From the NCBI GenBank assembly GCA_040754075.1, contig JBFMDH010000043.1:1-55823 (forward strand): 55,823 bases of DNA, read 5' to 3'. This document shows, piece by piece, positions 8,916-17,291 of the stretch. The first letter of the stretch is position 1, and each line of letters begins with the position of its first letter. The translations under genes were made by a program, and so were the position numbers. This DNA comes from Acidobacteriota bacterium. Lineage in GTDB: Bacteria; Acidobacteriota; Blastocatellia; UBA7656. Below the pieces are notes generated by a model, which saw only the letters and a list, made by a program, of their open reading frames with translations, ran no database searches and was not told where the DNA came from.

Positions 8916-9389
8916 ATGAAAAAGCTAATTTTTATGGTGATGTTTTTTACTCTGGCGTCAACCGCAGGTTTGGCGCAAACCAAAGAGCGACAGGCTTGGG
9001 GATATTTGTTTGCAGGCGCGGGCGGCAGTTCAGATGGAGTTGCGCTCTGGCAGGTGGGCGGCGGCGGCGACGGTTTGATGCACAAAGGGCTTGGTATCGG
9101 CGGCGAACTTTCTGTGATCGCGGCAGGTGATGGCGGCAGCGGTGGCGTCGGCGTTGCCTCAGTGAATTTGTCTGGACATTTCAATCGCGCTAACAAAGCT
9201 CAGCCTTTCATCACCGGCGGCGCGACGGTGGCTTTTTCTATCGGCGCGGCGGGCGGCGGCAATGTGGGCGGCGGCGTGCAGTATTGGTTCAAAGACCGCG
9301 TCGGACTGAGAATCGAAGCCCGCGATTATATCTTTTCCAGTGACCGCTATAATCTGTTTTTAGTGCGCGTCGGCATTAGTTTTCGATAA
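8916..9389 (+). CDS. Small outer-membrane beta-barrel-like protein
   Basis: A 157-residue protein with a signal peptide (MKKLIFMVMFFTLASTAGLA, cleavage after AQ). The rest is Gly-rich amphipathic sequence with alternating hydrophobic residues and ends in LFLVRVGISFR. This matches small OmpA/OmpW-like barrels, whose last strand ends on an aromatic residue close to the C-terminus. AGGAGG at 8907-8912 sits just before ATG 8916, so this start is preferred over GTG 8901. It is co-oriented with, and 11 nt after, the preceding exported-protein gene. No catalytic motif is seen. Confidence 0.65.
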   Translation: MKKLIFMVMFFTLASTAGLAQTKERQAWGYLFAGAGGSSDGVALWQVGGGGDGLMHKGLGIGGELSVIAAGDGGSGGVGVASVNLSGHFNRANKAQPFITGGATVAFSIGAAGGGNVGGGVQYWFKDRVGLRIEARDYIFSSDRYNLFLVRVGISFR

Positions 9390-9399
9390 ATGTCGTCAA

Positions 9400-9441
9400 G
9401 CAAACTTCGCGGGCAATGAATGATTACAGCGCGAAGTTTGC
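9400..9441. terminator. Inverted repeat between convergent genes
   Basis: GCAAACTTCGC at 9400-9410 is perfectly complementary to GCGAAGTTTGC at 9431-9441, with a 20-nt loop. It lies between the convergent barrel-protein and aminotransferase genes. A U-tract is weak on both strands, so it is a likely but not certain bidirectional terminator. Confidence 0.45.
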
Positions 9442-9454
9442 CTGATAGGTAGCA

Positions 9455-10651
9455 TTATTCCTTGCGTAGTTTTTCTGAAACCTCGGCAATGCGCTCGACG
9501 GCTTTTTGAATATTTTCCAGTGAATTCGCATACGAGAGTCGCAAATAACCTTCGCTGCCAAACGGCGCGCCTTCGGTGACCACGACATAGGCATCGGTGA
9601 GCAGCAAGTCTGCAAGCTCAGCCGAAGTTTTCACCCTGCCGCCAAGCAATCCTTTCACCTTCGGGAACGCATAAAACGCGCCTTCGGGCATCAGGCACTC
9701 GATGCCTTCGATTTTATTCAAGGCGGGAATCAAATAGTCGCGGCGGCGTTGATATTCGGCAAGCATCGCGCGCATGGATTCCTGTTGTCCGAGCGCCGCT
9801 TCAATCGCGGCTTTCTGAGCCATCGATGCGGCATTCGAGGTTGAATGACTTTGAATTTTCAACATCGCGTGAATCCACGCCTCGTTGCCGAAGTTATAAC
9901 CGACGCGCCAGCCGGTCATGGCATAGGATTTCGAGAATGAACCGCTAATCAATACGCGGTCGCGTAACTCTTTCGGCAAGGTTCCGGCGGTGAACGGCGC
10001 GGCGGGCGGATAAGCGAAATAGAGATAGCATTCGTCGCTGATGACCCAGAGGTCATGTTCGGCTGCGACTTCGATGATTTTGCGAAACTCGGCAGGTGGA
10101 ATGACGCGCCCGCTCGGATTGCTCGGCGAATTGATGATGAGCAGTTTTGATTTCGGGGTAATCGCTTCGCGCACCATATCAGCGGTCAACACGAAATCAT
10201 TCATTTCGGTTTCAATGGCGACGGGATTGGCGCGCAAAAATTTGACGATTTCCGGGTAAGTGACCCAGTAAGGCACGGGAATCAACACCTCATCCCCGGC
10301 ATTGACGACCGCCGCCATCGCATTAAAGATGCCCTGTTTGCCGCCGATGGTGATGATGGTTTCCGAAGGTTTGTACGTGACATCGAAATCGCGCTGCATC
10401 ATTTCGATGACTGCGGTTTTCAGCGGCGCGATGCCGCCGGTCGAGGTATAGCGGGTGAAATTTTCTTCGATGGCGCGAATCGCAGCGGCTTTGACATTTT
10501 CAGGCGTCGGAAAATCGGGTTCGCCCGCGCCGAGGTCAACAATATCGACGCCTTCGGCGCGCAATCGCTCGGCTGTAGCTAAAACTTTGGCGGTCGAAGA
10601 GACTTCGACATTTGAGACATAATGGGACTCTTGAAACGTGGCTTTACTCAT
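9455..10651 (-). CDS. Pyridoxal-phosphate aminotransferase, aspartate aminotransferase-like (class I)
   Basis: A 398-residue fold-type I aminotransferase. The N-terminus has DIVDLGAGEPDFPTPENVK and the YTSTGGIAPLK region. PLP-site residues appear in NSPSNPSGRVIPP and ISDECYLYF (Asp for the pyridine nitrogen, Tyr for O3'). The Schiff-base lysine is in SGSFSKSYAMTGWRVGY. The C-terminal YLRLSYANS supplies the arginine that binds the substrate carboxylate. It most resembles the aspartate/prephenate aminotransferases of the 1-beta/gamma subgroup. Substrate specificity cannot be settled from sequence alone. It is cytoplasmic. A heptamer inverted repeat separates its 5' end from coaD. Confidence 0.9.
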   Translation of the reverse strand: MSKATFQESHYVSNVEVSSTAKVLATAERLRAEGVDIVDLGAGEPDFPTPENVKAAAIRAIEENFTRYTSTGGIAPLKTAVIEMMQRDFDVTYKPSETIITIGGKQGIFNAMAAVVNAGDEVLIPVPYWVTYPEIVKFLRANPVAIETEMNDFVLTADMVREAITPKSKLLIINSPSNPSGRVIPPAEFRKIIEVAAEHDLWVISDECYLYFAYPPAAPFTAGTLPKELRDRVLISGSFSKSYAMTGWRVGYNFGNEAWIHAMLKIQSHSTSNAASMAQKAAIEAALGQQESMRAMLAEYQRRRDYLIPALNKIEGIECLMPEGAFYAFPKVKGLLGGRVKTSAELADLLLTDAYVVVTEGAPFGSEGYLRLSYANSLENIQKAVERIAEVSEKLRKE

Positions 10652-10655
10652 AATG

Positions 10656-10740
10656 CAGGATTCAGGATTCAGGATTCAGGATTCAGGATTTATGTTAAAC
10701 ACCGATGTACTAAATCCTGAATCCTGAATCCTGAATCCTA
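10656..10740. repeat. Inverted pair of AGGATTC heptamer tandem repeats
   Basis: Five tandem AGGATTC-type heptamers (10656-10690) face four inverted GAATCCT units (10713-10739) across a short spacer, able to form a long perfect hairpin. The right arm runs into the coaD stop codon (TAG on the minus strand, 10740-10738). It sits between coaD and the aminotransferase gene, both on the minus strand. It is one of several hairpins of this type in the window. Confidence 0.85.
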
Positions 10741-11226
10741 TTTACCCCCTCCTAACTTTTCTTTCATTTTGTGTTCGATTAATTCAGGGACCAATCCGGT
10801 GACGGAGCCGCCGAGTATAAAGACCTCTTTGATGAGTCTGGAACTGATGTAGGAATATTCTTCGCTCGCCATGAGGAAAACGGTTTCGATGGTTGGCTCA
10901 AGGCGACGGTTCATCAAAGCCATCTGCAATTCATATTCGTAATCGGAGATGGCGCGAATACCACGCACAATCGCCTGCGCGTTTTTCTTCACGCCATAAT
11001 GCACCAATAACCCTTCAAACGTATCCACGCGAACATTCGGATACGCGGCAATTGCGGCTGCAATCATCTCGATGCGTTCATCAACCGAAAACAACGGTTG
11101 CTTTTGCATATTCAAAAGAATGGCGACAATGACTTCGTCAAAAAGTTTTGCCGAACGTTCAATAATGTCCAGATGCCCGTTCGTCAGCGGGTCAAATGAA
11201 CCGGGATAGATTGCGACACGCGCCAC
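10738..11226 (-). CDS. coaD: Phosphopantetheine adenylyltransferase
   Basis: A 162-residue enzyme of coenzyme A biosynthesis that transfers AMP from ATP to 4'-phosphopantetheine, giving dephospho-CoA. The nucleotidyltransferase signature is complete: [20 protein letters not shown] with the TxGH motif (TNGH), then the [20 protein letters not shown] region, and SSRLIKEV matching the C-terminal ISS(S/T)-x-x-R motif. The length equals the family norm. ATG 11226 is preceded by a purine-rich AGGAGAGT-like site on the minus strand. It is cytoplasmic, hexameric in known members, and essential. Confidence 0.97.
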   Translation of the reverse strand: MARVAIYPGSFDPLTNGHLDIIERSAKLFDEVIVAILLNMQKQPLFSVDERIEMIAAAIAAYPNVRVDTFEGLLVHYGVKKNAQAIVRGIRAISDYEYELQMALMNRRLEPTIETVFLMASEEYSYISSRLIKEVFILGGSVTGLVPELIEHKMKEKLGGGK

Positions 11227-11321
11227 GAGTTACTCTCCTGAAAAACCATCGCATGGAAAATTTGGGAAAAGCGATACTAGCATATGGGCGGGAGGGTTGT
11301 CAGTCGGCGGCGAAAATAGAA

Positions 11322-11366
11322 ATAAAAAATGAGCCGTCAGCACAGGCTTCCCGATTCCGACGGCTC
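11322..11366 (-). terminator. Rho-independent terminator of the MBL-fold gene
   Basis: On the minus strand GAGCCGTC (complement of 11359-11366) pairs with GACGGCTC (complement of 11331-11338). The stem is followed by ATTTTTTATTTC, a clear U-rich tail. It lies about 25 bp downstream of the stop of the Fe-S/MBL gene. Confidence 0.7.
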
Positions 11367-11388
11367 GTTGAGTAGAATGAAAAATGAA

Positions 11389-12288
11389 TTAACCTGCCCA
11401 GGCTTTGGTTTGTAACGCGGGATTTTTCATGCGCTCGATACATAACTCTAAACTCTCGCGCATCACATTGGCGCTTTCCGCCTGAAAGCGCCGACCGTGA
11501 CCGGGCAACACCCACTCGAATTCATAACCGCGCAATTTTTCCATCGAGTTGACCTGCTCATCCCAGTTGTACCAGCAAACTCTCGGCGAGGCATACAGCG
11601 AATGATAATTTGGCGACCACCAGACATGGTCTCCGGCAAACAGATAGCGGTTGCCATAGAGCAAAACCATATGACCGCGCGTATGACCTGGCGTGGGAAT
11701 CATCAACAAATCATCATCGAGCGACAGGGCATCTCTTCCGGTGACGATGCGTTCGACATTTTCCGTTGACCGTCCGATGTCGTTGGCGTGCATGACGCGC
11801 TCGGCTTGAAAATGCGCCGTCCATTTATCGTGGTCGGCAACATCATCGCGATGCGTCAAAAACATAAAGCGCACGCCGCCCATCGCTTCAATGCGTTTTA
11901 CCAGCGGGCGGGCAAAACGCGGCGAGTCAATCAAGATATTGCCGCTCTCGCGTTTGATGAAATAGCTCGACGCGCCGTAAGAATATTCCGAAGCGAAGCC
12001 GCAGAAATAAACATCGGCTTCGACCAGTTCGGGAAAAGCGGCGACCGCGGCTTTGGCATTGTGACGGGCGGTGTCACCAATCGAAGAGGTCGGGCAGGTG
12101 ATTAAAGCTTTCAGAGCGGCAAACTGATTTTCTGCGTTTGTGGGTTGGGCGTAGACTGCCGATTGTTCGCCGATGCGTTTAAAGGTGTCGGGGGCGATTT
12201 GTCGGCAAAGGTCGCAATCGATGCAGCTTTTATCGACAAAAAAATCGCCGCCGGTGTTTTCCGGTCTGCGTAAATTGGTGAGTGCCAT
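11389..12288 (-). CDS. MBL-fold hydrolase with N-terminal ferredoxin-like Fe-S domain
   Basis: A 299-residue protein. Residues 10-70 hold a ferredoxin-like motif, CIDCDLC, with a later CPTSS cysteine, able to bind one Fe-S cluster. The rest is a metallo-beta-lactamase fold: FMFLTHRDDVADH in place of the canonical HxHxDH, TPGHTRGHMVLLYG (His), YLFAGDHVWW (Asp) and VLPGHGRRF (His). The first metal motif is therefore altered, as in a sub-group of MBL proteins with an HRDDVADH-like sequence. AGAGGT seven nt before ATG 12288 supports this start; the frame is open to 12354. A redox or lactonase-like role is possible, but the substrate is unknown. Confidence 0.8.
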   Translation of the reverse strand: MALTNLRRPENTGGDFFVDKSCIDCDLCRQIAPDTFKRIGEQSAVYAQPTNAENQFAALKALITCPTSSIGDTARHNAKAAVAAFPELVEADVYFCGFASEYSYGASSYFIKRESGNILIDSPRFARPLVKRIEAMGGVRFMFLTHRDDVADHDKWTAHFQAERVMHANDIGRSTENVERIVTGRDALSLDDDLLMIPTPGHTRGHMVLLYGNRYLFAGDHVWWSPNYHSLYASPRVCWYNWDEQVNSMEKLRGYEFEWVLPGHGRRFQAESANVMRESLELCIERMKNPALQTKAWAG

Positions 12289-12423
12289 GTGAAAACCTCT
12301 GGTTAAGTTTATAGCGAACAATTGCCCGCCAGGCAACGTATCGGTTTTGGTCATCGTTTAAATCAGACTTTTTAATGAACCGCTTATTGACCGCATCTTG
12401 GTAAGCAGTTATAAACAATTTGA

Positions 12424-13710
12424 ATGGCTGCCACATCTTTGCCAAAAACCGCGACCCCAGCAAATTACGCCAAAGTAAAAGTGCGTGGTACAGCGGGCTT
12501 TTTTGAATACCTGAGCATTGCCATCGATTCGCTCAGAGGCAATAAATTACGTTCCTTCCTTACCTTGCTCGGCATCATCATCGGCATCACTTTCATCATT
12601 ACGGTGATTACGATTATCGAAGGGCTTGACCGTTACTGGAAAGACAAAGTTTCCAATCTTGGACCCAATACCTTTGTCATCAGTCAATTTGCGATTACCA
12701 CGAACCCTGATGAGTATTTCAAAATGCTCAAGCGCAATCCTGAAATTCGCAGTCTGGAAGCCGATGGACTCAGAAAGTTATGCACGGCATGCGAAGCCGT
12801 CGGCGTTGAAACTCACAAACAGGTGATGATTAAAGCGGGCGGGCAGACCCTTGAAAATGTTGACCTCGGCGGCATCACGCCAAACATCATGGACATCGAG
12901 GGTCATCAAACCGGAGAAGGGCGTAACCTGCTGGATTGGGAAGACGACCATGCGCGGTTTGCAACCTACATCGGTTGGGAGATTGCCGACAGGTTGTTTC
13001 CAACCGTTGACCCGATTGGCAAAGAGATTCAAATCGAAGACCACTGGTATACGGTTGTCGGGGTTGGCGAAAAAAAGGGCACAGTGTTTGGCGTATCGCG
13101 TGACAACTATGTGAAGATTCCGCTTTCGACCTTTCAAAAAATTTACGGCTCACGACGCAGCGTCAATATTTCTGTGAAAGCCAGAGAAGGTCAGTTACAT
13201 GAAGCCCAAGACCAGGCGCGGCAGATTATGCGCAATCAGCATCGCTTGAATTACAAAGAGGAAGATGATTTCGGAGTGATCACCTCCGAAGGCATGAACC
13301 AACTGTTTGATAATCTGACGCGGGTGATTTTTTCGGTGATGCTGTTTGTCGTCGGGATTTCTTTAGTGGTCGGCGGCATTGTGGTGATGAACATCATGCT
13401 GGTTTCGGTGGTCGAACGCACCAAAGAGATTGGTATACGCAAAGCCATCGGCGCGCGTCAGCAGGACGTGGTCAATCAATTTATGATTGAGTCTATCGTG
13501 TTGTGCAGTGTGGGCGGCGCAATCGGGGTTGCCATCGCCTATTTGTTTTCCTGGCTGATTGGCAATTTTACGCCCTTGCCCGCAGTCTTTCCGATGTGGG
13601 CACCATTTTTGGCAATCGGTCTTTCGACGGTGATTGGCATCTTTTTCGGCATCTATCCGGCACGTCGCGCTGGAAGCCTCGACCCGATTGAAGCGCTGCG
13701 CGCCGAGTGA
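12424..13710 (+). CDS. MacB-like ABC transporter permease (first of two)
   Basis: A 428-residue permease with the MacB/FtsX layout. Transmembrane helix 1 lies at about 40-65 (LRSFLTLLGIIIGITFIITV), then a periplasmic MacB_PCD domain of about 220 residues, and three C-terminal helices (VISVMLFVVGISLVVGGIVV onwards) with the conserved VVERTKEIGIRKAIGARQ coupling motif and the terminal DPIEALRAE. Such permeases work with a MacB-type ATPase, and often an MFP subunit, in export or lipoprotein/siderophore efflux. No ATPase is encoded nearby. It pairs with the permease at 14218, from which it is separated by a broken four-helix-bundle gene between inverted repeats. Confidence 0.9.
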   Translation: MAATSLPKTATPANYAKVKVRGTAGFFEYLSIAIDSLRGNKLRSFLTLLGIIIGITFIITVITIIEGLDRYWKDKVSNLGPNTFVISQFAITTNPDEYFKMLKRNPEIRSLEADGLRKLCTACEAVGVETHKQVMIKAGGQTLENVDLGGITPNIMDIEGHQTGEGRNLLDWEDDHARFATYIGWEIADRLFPTVDPIGKEIQIEDHWYTVVGVGEKKGTVFGVSRDNYVKIPLSTFQKIYGSRRSVNISVKAREGQLHEAQDQARQIMRNQHRLNYKEEDDFGVITSEGMNQLFDNLTRVIFSVMLFVVGISLVVGGIVVMNIMLVSVVERTKEIGIRKAIGARQQDVVNQFMIESIVLCSVGGAIGVAIAYLFSWLIGNFTPLPAVFPMWAPFLAIGLSTVIGIFFGIYPARRAGSLDPIEALRAE

Positions 13711-14213
13711 AGGCAAAAGGCAAAGTGCAAAAAGCAAAACCAGCTGAATGTTTTTGAAAAAGGTTAAAGCCGATGCCACAAATTAGAGATTTAGATGAAT
13801 GATTACTCGAATACGCCGCGCGGATTGTAAAACTTGTCGAGGCTTTGCCAAACACCATTGCGGGAAAAAGAATTGGTGATCAGTTGCTTCGCAGCGGGAC
13901 TTCTGCCGGAGCAAATTATGAAGAGGCGCAGGGCGCAGAATCAAAAAATGATTTTGTACACAAACTTCAGATTGCACTTAAAGAATTGCGTGAATCAAAT
14001 TATTGGTTACGGTTGCTTACGAGAACGGAGATTATGCCACGCGAGCGACTGACCAGTATTGTTGAAGAATCAACCGAATTGAAAGCAATACTTTCAAAAT
14101 CTGTTGCAACAGCGAAAGGGAAAGCCCAATTAAAGGAATAATTTTAAATGGTTATGACAAACGTAACTAAAATTTTTGCCTTTTGATTTTTGCCTTTTGC
14201 CTTTTGCTTTTCT
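13711..14213. repeat. Inverted TTTTGCC-type repeat arms flanking the four-helix-bundle remnant
   Basis: The left arm (13711-13740) consists of AGGCAAA/AGTGCAAAA-type units starting at the stop codon of permease 1. The right arm (14170-14213) consists of TTTTGCC units, the inverse sequence, and ends five bases before the ATG of permease 2. Between them lies only the four-helix-bundle remnant and short flanks. The arms are complementary and delimit about 0.5 kb, so the whole block looks like an inserted cassette. Confidence 0.7.
13773..14141 (+). pseudogene. Four-helix-bundle (S23 / 23S rRNA-IVS-like) protein with early in-frame TGA
   Basis: From ATG 13773 the frame reads MPQIRDLDE, then TGA at 13800-13802, and stays open to 14141. 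It includes LLEYAARIVKLVEALP, the family signature LLRSGTSAGANYEEA and LKELRESNYWLRLL. That is a full-length S23-type four-helix bundle of about 122 codons interrupted only at codon 10. Downstream initiation (TTG 13845) would lose helix 1. Members are encoded in rRNA intervening sequences and as scattered genes of unknown role, and are related to the Avd accessory protein of diversity-generating retroelements. The gene is boxed by inverted repeat arms between two permease genes. A sequencing error or a start after the TGA are alternatives. Confidence 0.7.
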
Positions 14214-14217
14214 TGCT

Positions 14218-15483
14218 ATGAATCTTACAGGCATCAAAGAAAATACCAGGTTGGCGATGGACACGCTCGCAGCGCATAAGTTTCGCGCCGCGCTCACCAT
14301 CCTGGGAGTGTTCATCGGCGTGCTGGTCATCGTTGAAATGGCAGCGGTGTTGAACGGATTTCGTCAGACCATCGTTGACCAGATGGAAGGCTTTGGCACG
14401 CGCAATGTTTATTTGTGGCGTTATCCGTTCATTCAAGCCGGCGAGTTGCCTGTCGAAATTAAAAATCGTAAACCGCTGACCTATGAAGACTGCAAGGTGC
14501 TCGGCGACTTGCCTGCGGTTGAATATGTCGCGCCGGGTTTGATGTATCCCATCATGATTCCCGGACAACCGCCGCCGCTGCCGCCGGAAATTAAGTATCG
14601 TGATAAATCCATGATTCGTCCGCAATTTATCGGCGGCTTTCCGATTGGCGAAATCCTGATGAATATCAAACTGGCGCAGGGGCGTTATTTTACCGATGTG
14701 GAAAATGAGCATCGCGCCTATGTGTGTGTCATCGGCTTTAATGTGACAGAAGCCCTTTTCCCGAATGAAGACCCGATAGGGAAAACCGTACTCTGCATGG
14801 GACAACAATTCACGGTGGTCGGGGCGATGGCGAAATTCAAAGCCGGGCCGTTTGGCAGTGAAAATCAGGATGATAACGATTTCATCATTCCCTATTGGAC
14901 AATGCGGAAAATGATTCCCACGCAAGATGACCACTTTATCATTGCGCGCATGCGCGAAGGACAAATGGAAGAAGGGTTGCGCCAAATCGAAGAGGCGTTG
15001 CGCATCAAACGCGGCGTGCCGCTTACCGCAAATAACGATTTTGAAATGATGACCTCGGATAGTTTTATTAAAACCTTCGATCAAATCATCGGCGGGGTCT
15101 TCCTGGTAACCATGGTGATTTCCGGCATTGCGTTTCTGGTCGGCGGCATCGGGGTGATGAATATCATGCTGGTTGCGGTCACCGAGCGCACCCGCGAGAT
15201 TGGCATACGCAAAGCGGTGGGCGCGAAAAAAGGCGATATTATTTTGCAATTTCTCACCGAAGCCATCACCCTGACGCTTGCGGGAGGACTCGCGGGCTTA
15301 GGTATCGGCTGGTTGATTGCCACAGGGATTACCGCGATGGCACCGGATTTGGCGATGGTTATTCCGTGGTGGGCAGCGGTGATTGGTTTTTGCGGTTCGA
15401 TATTCGTCGGCGTGGTCTTCGGCATTTTGCCTGCGATGAAAGCCGCCAACCTCGACCCCATCGCGGCGCTGCGTTACGAATAA
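14218..15483 (+). CDS. MacB-like ABC transporter permease (second of two)
   Basis: A 421-residue MacB/FtsX-type permease. TM1 is at about 20-45 (FRAALTILGVFIGVLVIVEM). A MacB_PCD periplasmic domain follows, then three C-terminal helices with FLVGGIGVMNIMLVAVTERT, REIGIRKAVGAKKGDI and the terminal LDPIAALRYE. ATG 14218 starts the normal MNLTGIKENTRLAMDTL amphipathic leader; the upstream frame back to 14176 merely translates the repeat arm. It is likely the functional partner of the permease at 12424, whose ancestral neighbour it presumably was before the repeat-flanked block intervened. The transported substrate is unknown. Confidence 0.9.
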   Translation: MNLTGIKENTRLAMDTLAAHKFRAALTILGVFIGVLVIVEMAAVLNGFRQTIVDQMEGFGTRNVYLWRYPFIQAGELPVEIKNRKPLTYEDCKVLGDLPAVEYVAPGLMYPIMIPGQPPPLPPEIKYRDKSMIRPQFIGGFPIGEILMNIKLAQGRYFTDVENEHRAYVCVIGFNVTEALFPNEDPIGKTVLCMGQQFTVVGAMAKFKAGPFGSENQDDNDFIIPYWTMRKMIPTQDDHFIIARMREGQMEEGLRQIEEALRIKRGVPLTANNDFEMMTSDSFIKTFDQIIGGVFLVTMVISGIAFLVGGIGVMNIMLVAVTERTREIGIRKAVGAKKGDIILQFLTEAITLTLAGGLAGLGIGWLIATGITAMAPDLAMVIPWWAAVIGFCGSIFVGVVFGILPAMKAANLDPIAALRYE

Positions 15484-15490
15484 AATCGTT

Positions 15491-16243
15491 TTAACTCGCG
15501 GTTAGAGATTTCTGTTGCTGTTGGTTTTTACGAAGTTCTGCGACCAGGTTTGAAGCATGCAATAAACTCTCAAAGGTTCCGGCGTCTGTCCACCAACCGT
15601 CAATCACATCCCAACTGATGTCGCCTGCTTCAATGTAAGCGTTGTTGACATCGGTGATTTCCAGTTCGCCGCGCCCGCTTGGCACCAAAGTTTTAATAAT
15701 GTCGAAGACGCGATTGTCATACATATACACGCCGATGATGGCAAAAGGCGATTTCGGCTCCGAAGGTTTTTCTTCAATACGCACAATTTTATCGCCATCA
15801 AAAACCGGCACGCCGAAACGTTGCGGGTCGTGAACTTCGCTGAGCAGAATTTTTGCGCCGCTGCCTTGATGACGGAATTTTTTGACATACGAAGCGATGC
15901 TCTTTTCCAAGATGTTATCGCCAAGCACGACACAAATCGGTTGCCCGTCGGCGAACTCTTCGGCAAGCGACAGGGCATCGGCAATGCCGCCTTCGCCTTC
16001 CTGATAGGCATAGTTGAGATGGCGCAAACCAAACTCCGCGCCATTGCGAAGCAACTTCAAAAAATCCCCGGCGCTATTGCCGCCCGTCACAACTAGAATT
16101 TCATTGATGCCCGCATCAACCAAGGTTTGAATTGGATAATAAACCATCGGCTGATCATAAATCGGCAGAAGGTGTTTATTGGTGATACGGGTCAAGGGTA
16201 GTAATCTGCTGCCGAGTCCGCCAGCAAGAACAATGCCTTTCAT
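15491..16243 (-). CDS. Glucose-1-phosphate thymidylyltransferase-like sugar nucleotidyltransferase
   Basis: A 250-residue NTP-transferase starting MKGIVLAGGLGSRLLPLT, the nucleotide-binding signature G-G-x-G-x-R-L. It has KHLLPIYDQPMVYYPIQTL next, VVLGDNILEK (metal-binding Asp) and VRIEEKPSEPKSPFAIIGVY. These match the RmlA/RfbA family, which makes dTDP-glucose from dTTP and glucose-1-phosphate. It is about 40 residues shorter than classic RmlA, lacking the C-terminal helical extension that carries the allosteric site. That fits the short bacterial/archaeal type. No other dTDP-sugar gene is adjacent. AGAGG upstream of ATG 16243 supports the start. Confidence 0.88.
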   Translation of the reverse strand: MKGIVLAGGLGSRLLPLTRITNKHLLPIYDQPMVYYPIQTLVDAGINEILVVTGGNSAGDFLKLLRNGAEFGLRHLNYAYQEGEGGIADALSLAEEFADGQPICVVLGDNILEKSIASYVKKFRHQGSGAKILLSEVHDPQRFGVPVFDGDKIVRIEEKPSEPKSPFAIIGVYMYDNRVFDIIKTLVPSGRGELEITDVNNAYIEAGDISWDVIDGWWTDAGTFESLLHASNLVAELRKNQQQQKSLTAS

Positions 16244-16272
16244 TCATAAACCTCTCAATTTAAATTGAAAAA

Positions 16273-16402
16273 GTGAACAGGTGACAGGTTACAGGGAACA
16301 GGATTCAGATGACAAGGCATCACGAAGACTTAAAAATTTTTCAGGCAAGATGTGTTTGCCAGTAAGATTGTCTGTCCCTGTAACCTGTCACCTCTCCTGT
16401 GA
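16273..16402. repeat. Inverted repeat built of ACAGGTG/ACAGGTT-type heptamers
   Basis: The left arm (16273-16304) is a run of GAACAGG, TGACAGG, TTACAGG and GAACAGG heptamers. The right arm (16372-16402) is its near-perfect reverse complement, including an 18-bp exact match through AGGTGACAGGTTACAGGG. About 65 nt separate them. It lies between divergently transcribed nucleotidyltransferase and SDR genes, so it is not a simple terminator. Confidence 0.8.
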
Positions 16403-16442
16403 TAGACTCGGCGCATTCTAAATAACTTTCAGGGGGGAAAAC

Positions 16443-17267
16443 GTGGAAGGCTTGTTACAGGGAAAGACTGCAATTATTACCGGAGCCGGTCGCGGCATCG
16501 GTCGGGCGACGGCAGAACTCTTTGTGCGGCACGGGGCGCGCGTGGTCATCAGTGATATTGATCAATCGCCGCTTGATGACACGGTTAATGATATTTTGAA
16601 TGCGGGCGGTGAAGCCACAGGCGTACAGGGTGACGTAACCGACAAAGCCTTTGCCGGTAAAATTGTCGGTGCCGCGATTGAAAATTTCGGTGGCATTGAC
16701 ATTATCGTCAATAACGCGGGCTATACCTGGGACGGCGTGATTCACAAAATGAGCGATGAGCAATGGGATGCGATTATCGCAGTGCATTTGACTGCGCCAT
16801 TTCGCATCATTCGCGCCGCTGCGGATTTTTTGCGCGAAACCGCTAAACGTGAAAAAGCTGAACGCGGCGCGGCGCAGGCGCGCAAAATCGTCAACATCAG
16901 TTCGACTTCGGGCACACGCGGCAACCCCGGACAGGCGAATTATGCTTCGGGCAAAGCCGGTGTCATCGGGCTTACGAAAACGCTTGCCAGAGAGTGGGGA
17001 CAATTCAATATTCAAGTGAATGCCGTCGCTTTCGGACGCATTGATACGCGACTCACGCAAGCCAAAGAGAAAGAGGAAAAGATCGTTCGTGAAGGGGTGG
17101 AAATCGCTATCGGTATTCCCGAAGACCGCTTGAAAATGACGACGCCGATGATTCCGATGGGACGCGGCGGCACGCCGGAAGAAGCCGCAGGCGCAATCTT
17201 CTATTTCGCTTCACCGTTTTCAAATTATGTTTCCGGTCAGGTGTTGGAAGTCGCCGGCGGACTTTAG
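16443..17267 (+). CDS. SDR-family oxidoreductase, FabG-like
   Basis: A 274-residue classical short-chain dehydrogenase/reductase. It has the NAD(P) motif TGAGRGIG near residue 15, a VQGDV Asp-Val adenine-site motif, NNAG at about 91, and the catalytic Ser-Tyr-Lys in NISSTSGTRGNPGQANYASGK. It ends VSGQVLEVAGGL, typical of 3-oxoacyl-ACP reductase-like SDRs. An insert of about 15 residues (RETAKREKAERGAAQARK) precedes the catalytic serine strand and is slightly unusual. Start GTG 16443 follows a GGGGGG-rich ribosome binding site. The amidase gene begins 24 nt after the stop, suggesting an operon. The physiological substrate is unknown. Confidence 0.9.
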   Translation: MEGLLQGKTAIITGAGRGIGRATAELFVRHGARVVISDIDQSPLDDTVNDILNAGGEATGVQGDVTDKAFAGKIVGAAIENFGGIDIIVNNAGYTWDGVIHKMSDEQWDAIIAVHLTAPFRIIRAAADFLRETAKREKAERGAAQARKIVNISSTSGTRGNPGQANYASGKAGVIGLTKTLAREWGQFNIQVNAVAFGRIDTRLTQAKEKEEKIVREGVEIAIGIPEDRLKMTTPMIPMGRGGTPEEAAGAIFYFASPFSNYVSGQVLEVAGGL

Positions 17268-17291
17268 ATTTCCGGTAAGGAGTGAACAGCG

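Noticed and set aside
13800-13802. Selenocysteine reading of the TGA in the four-helix-bundle gene
   Set aside because: The position is not a redox residue and no SECIS-like hairpin was seen, so a nonsense mutation is simpler.
14167-15249. Long minus-strand frame (360 codons) opposite the second permease
   Set aside because: The plus-strand frame has clear MacB motifs; the antisense frame has none and is composition-driven.
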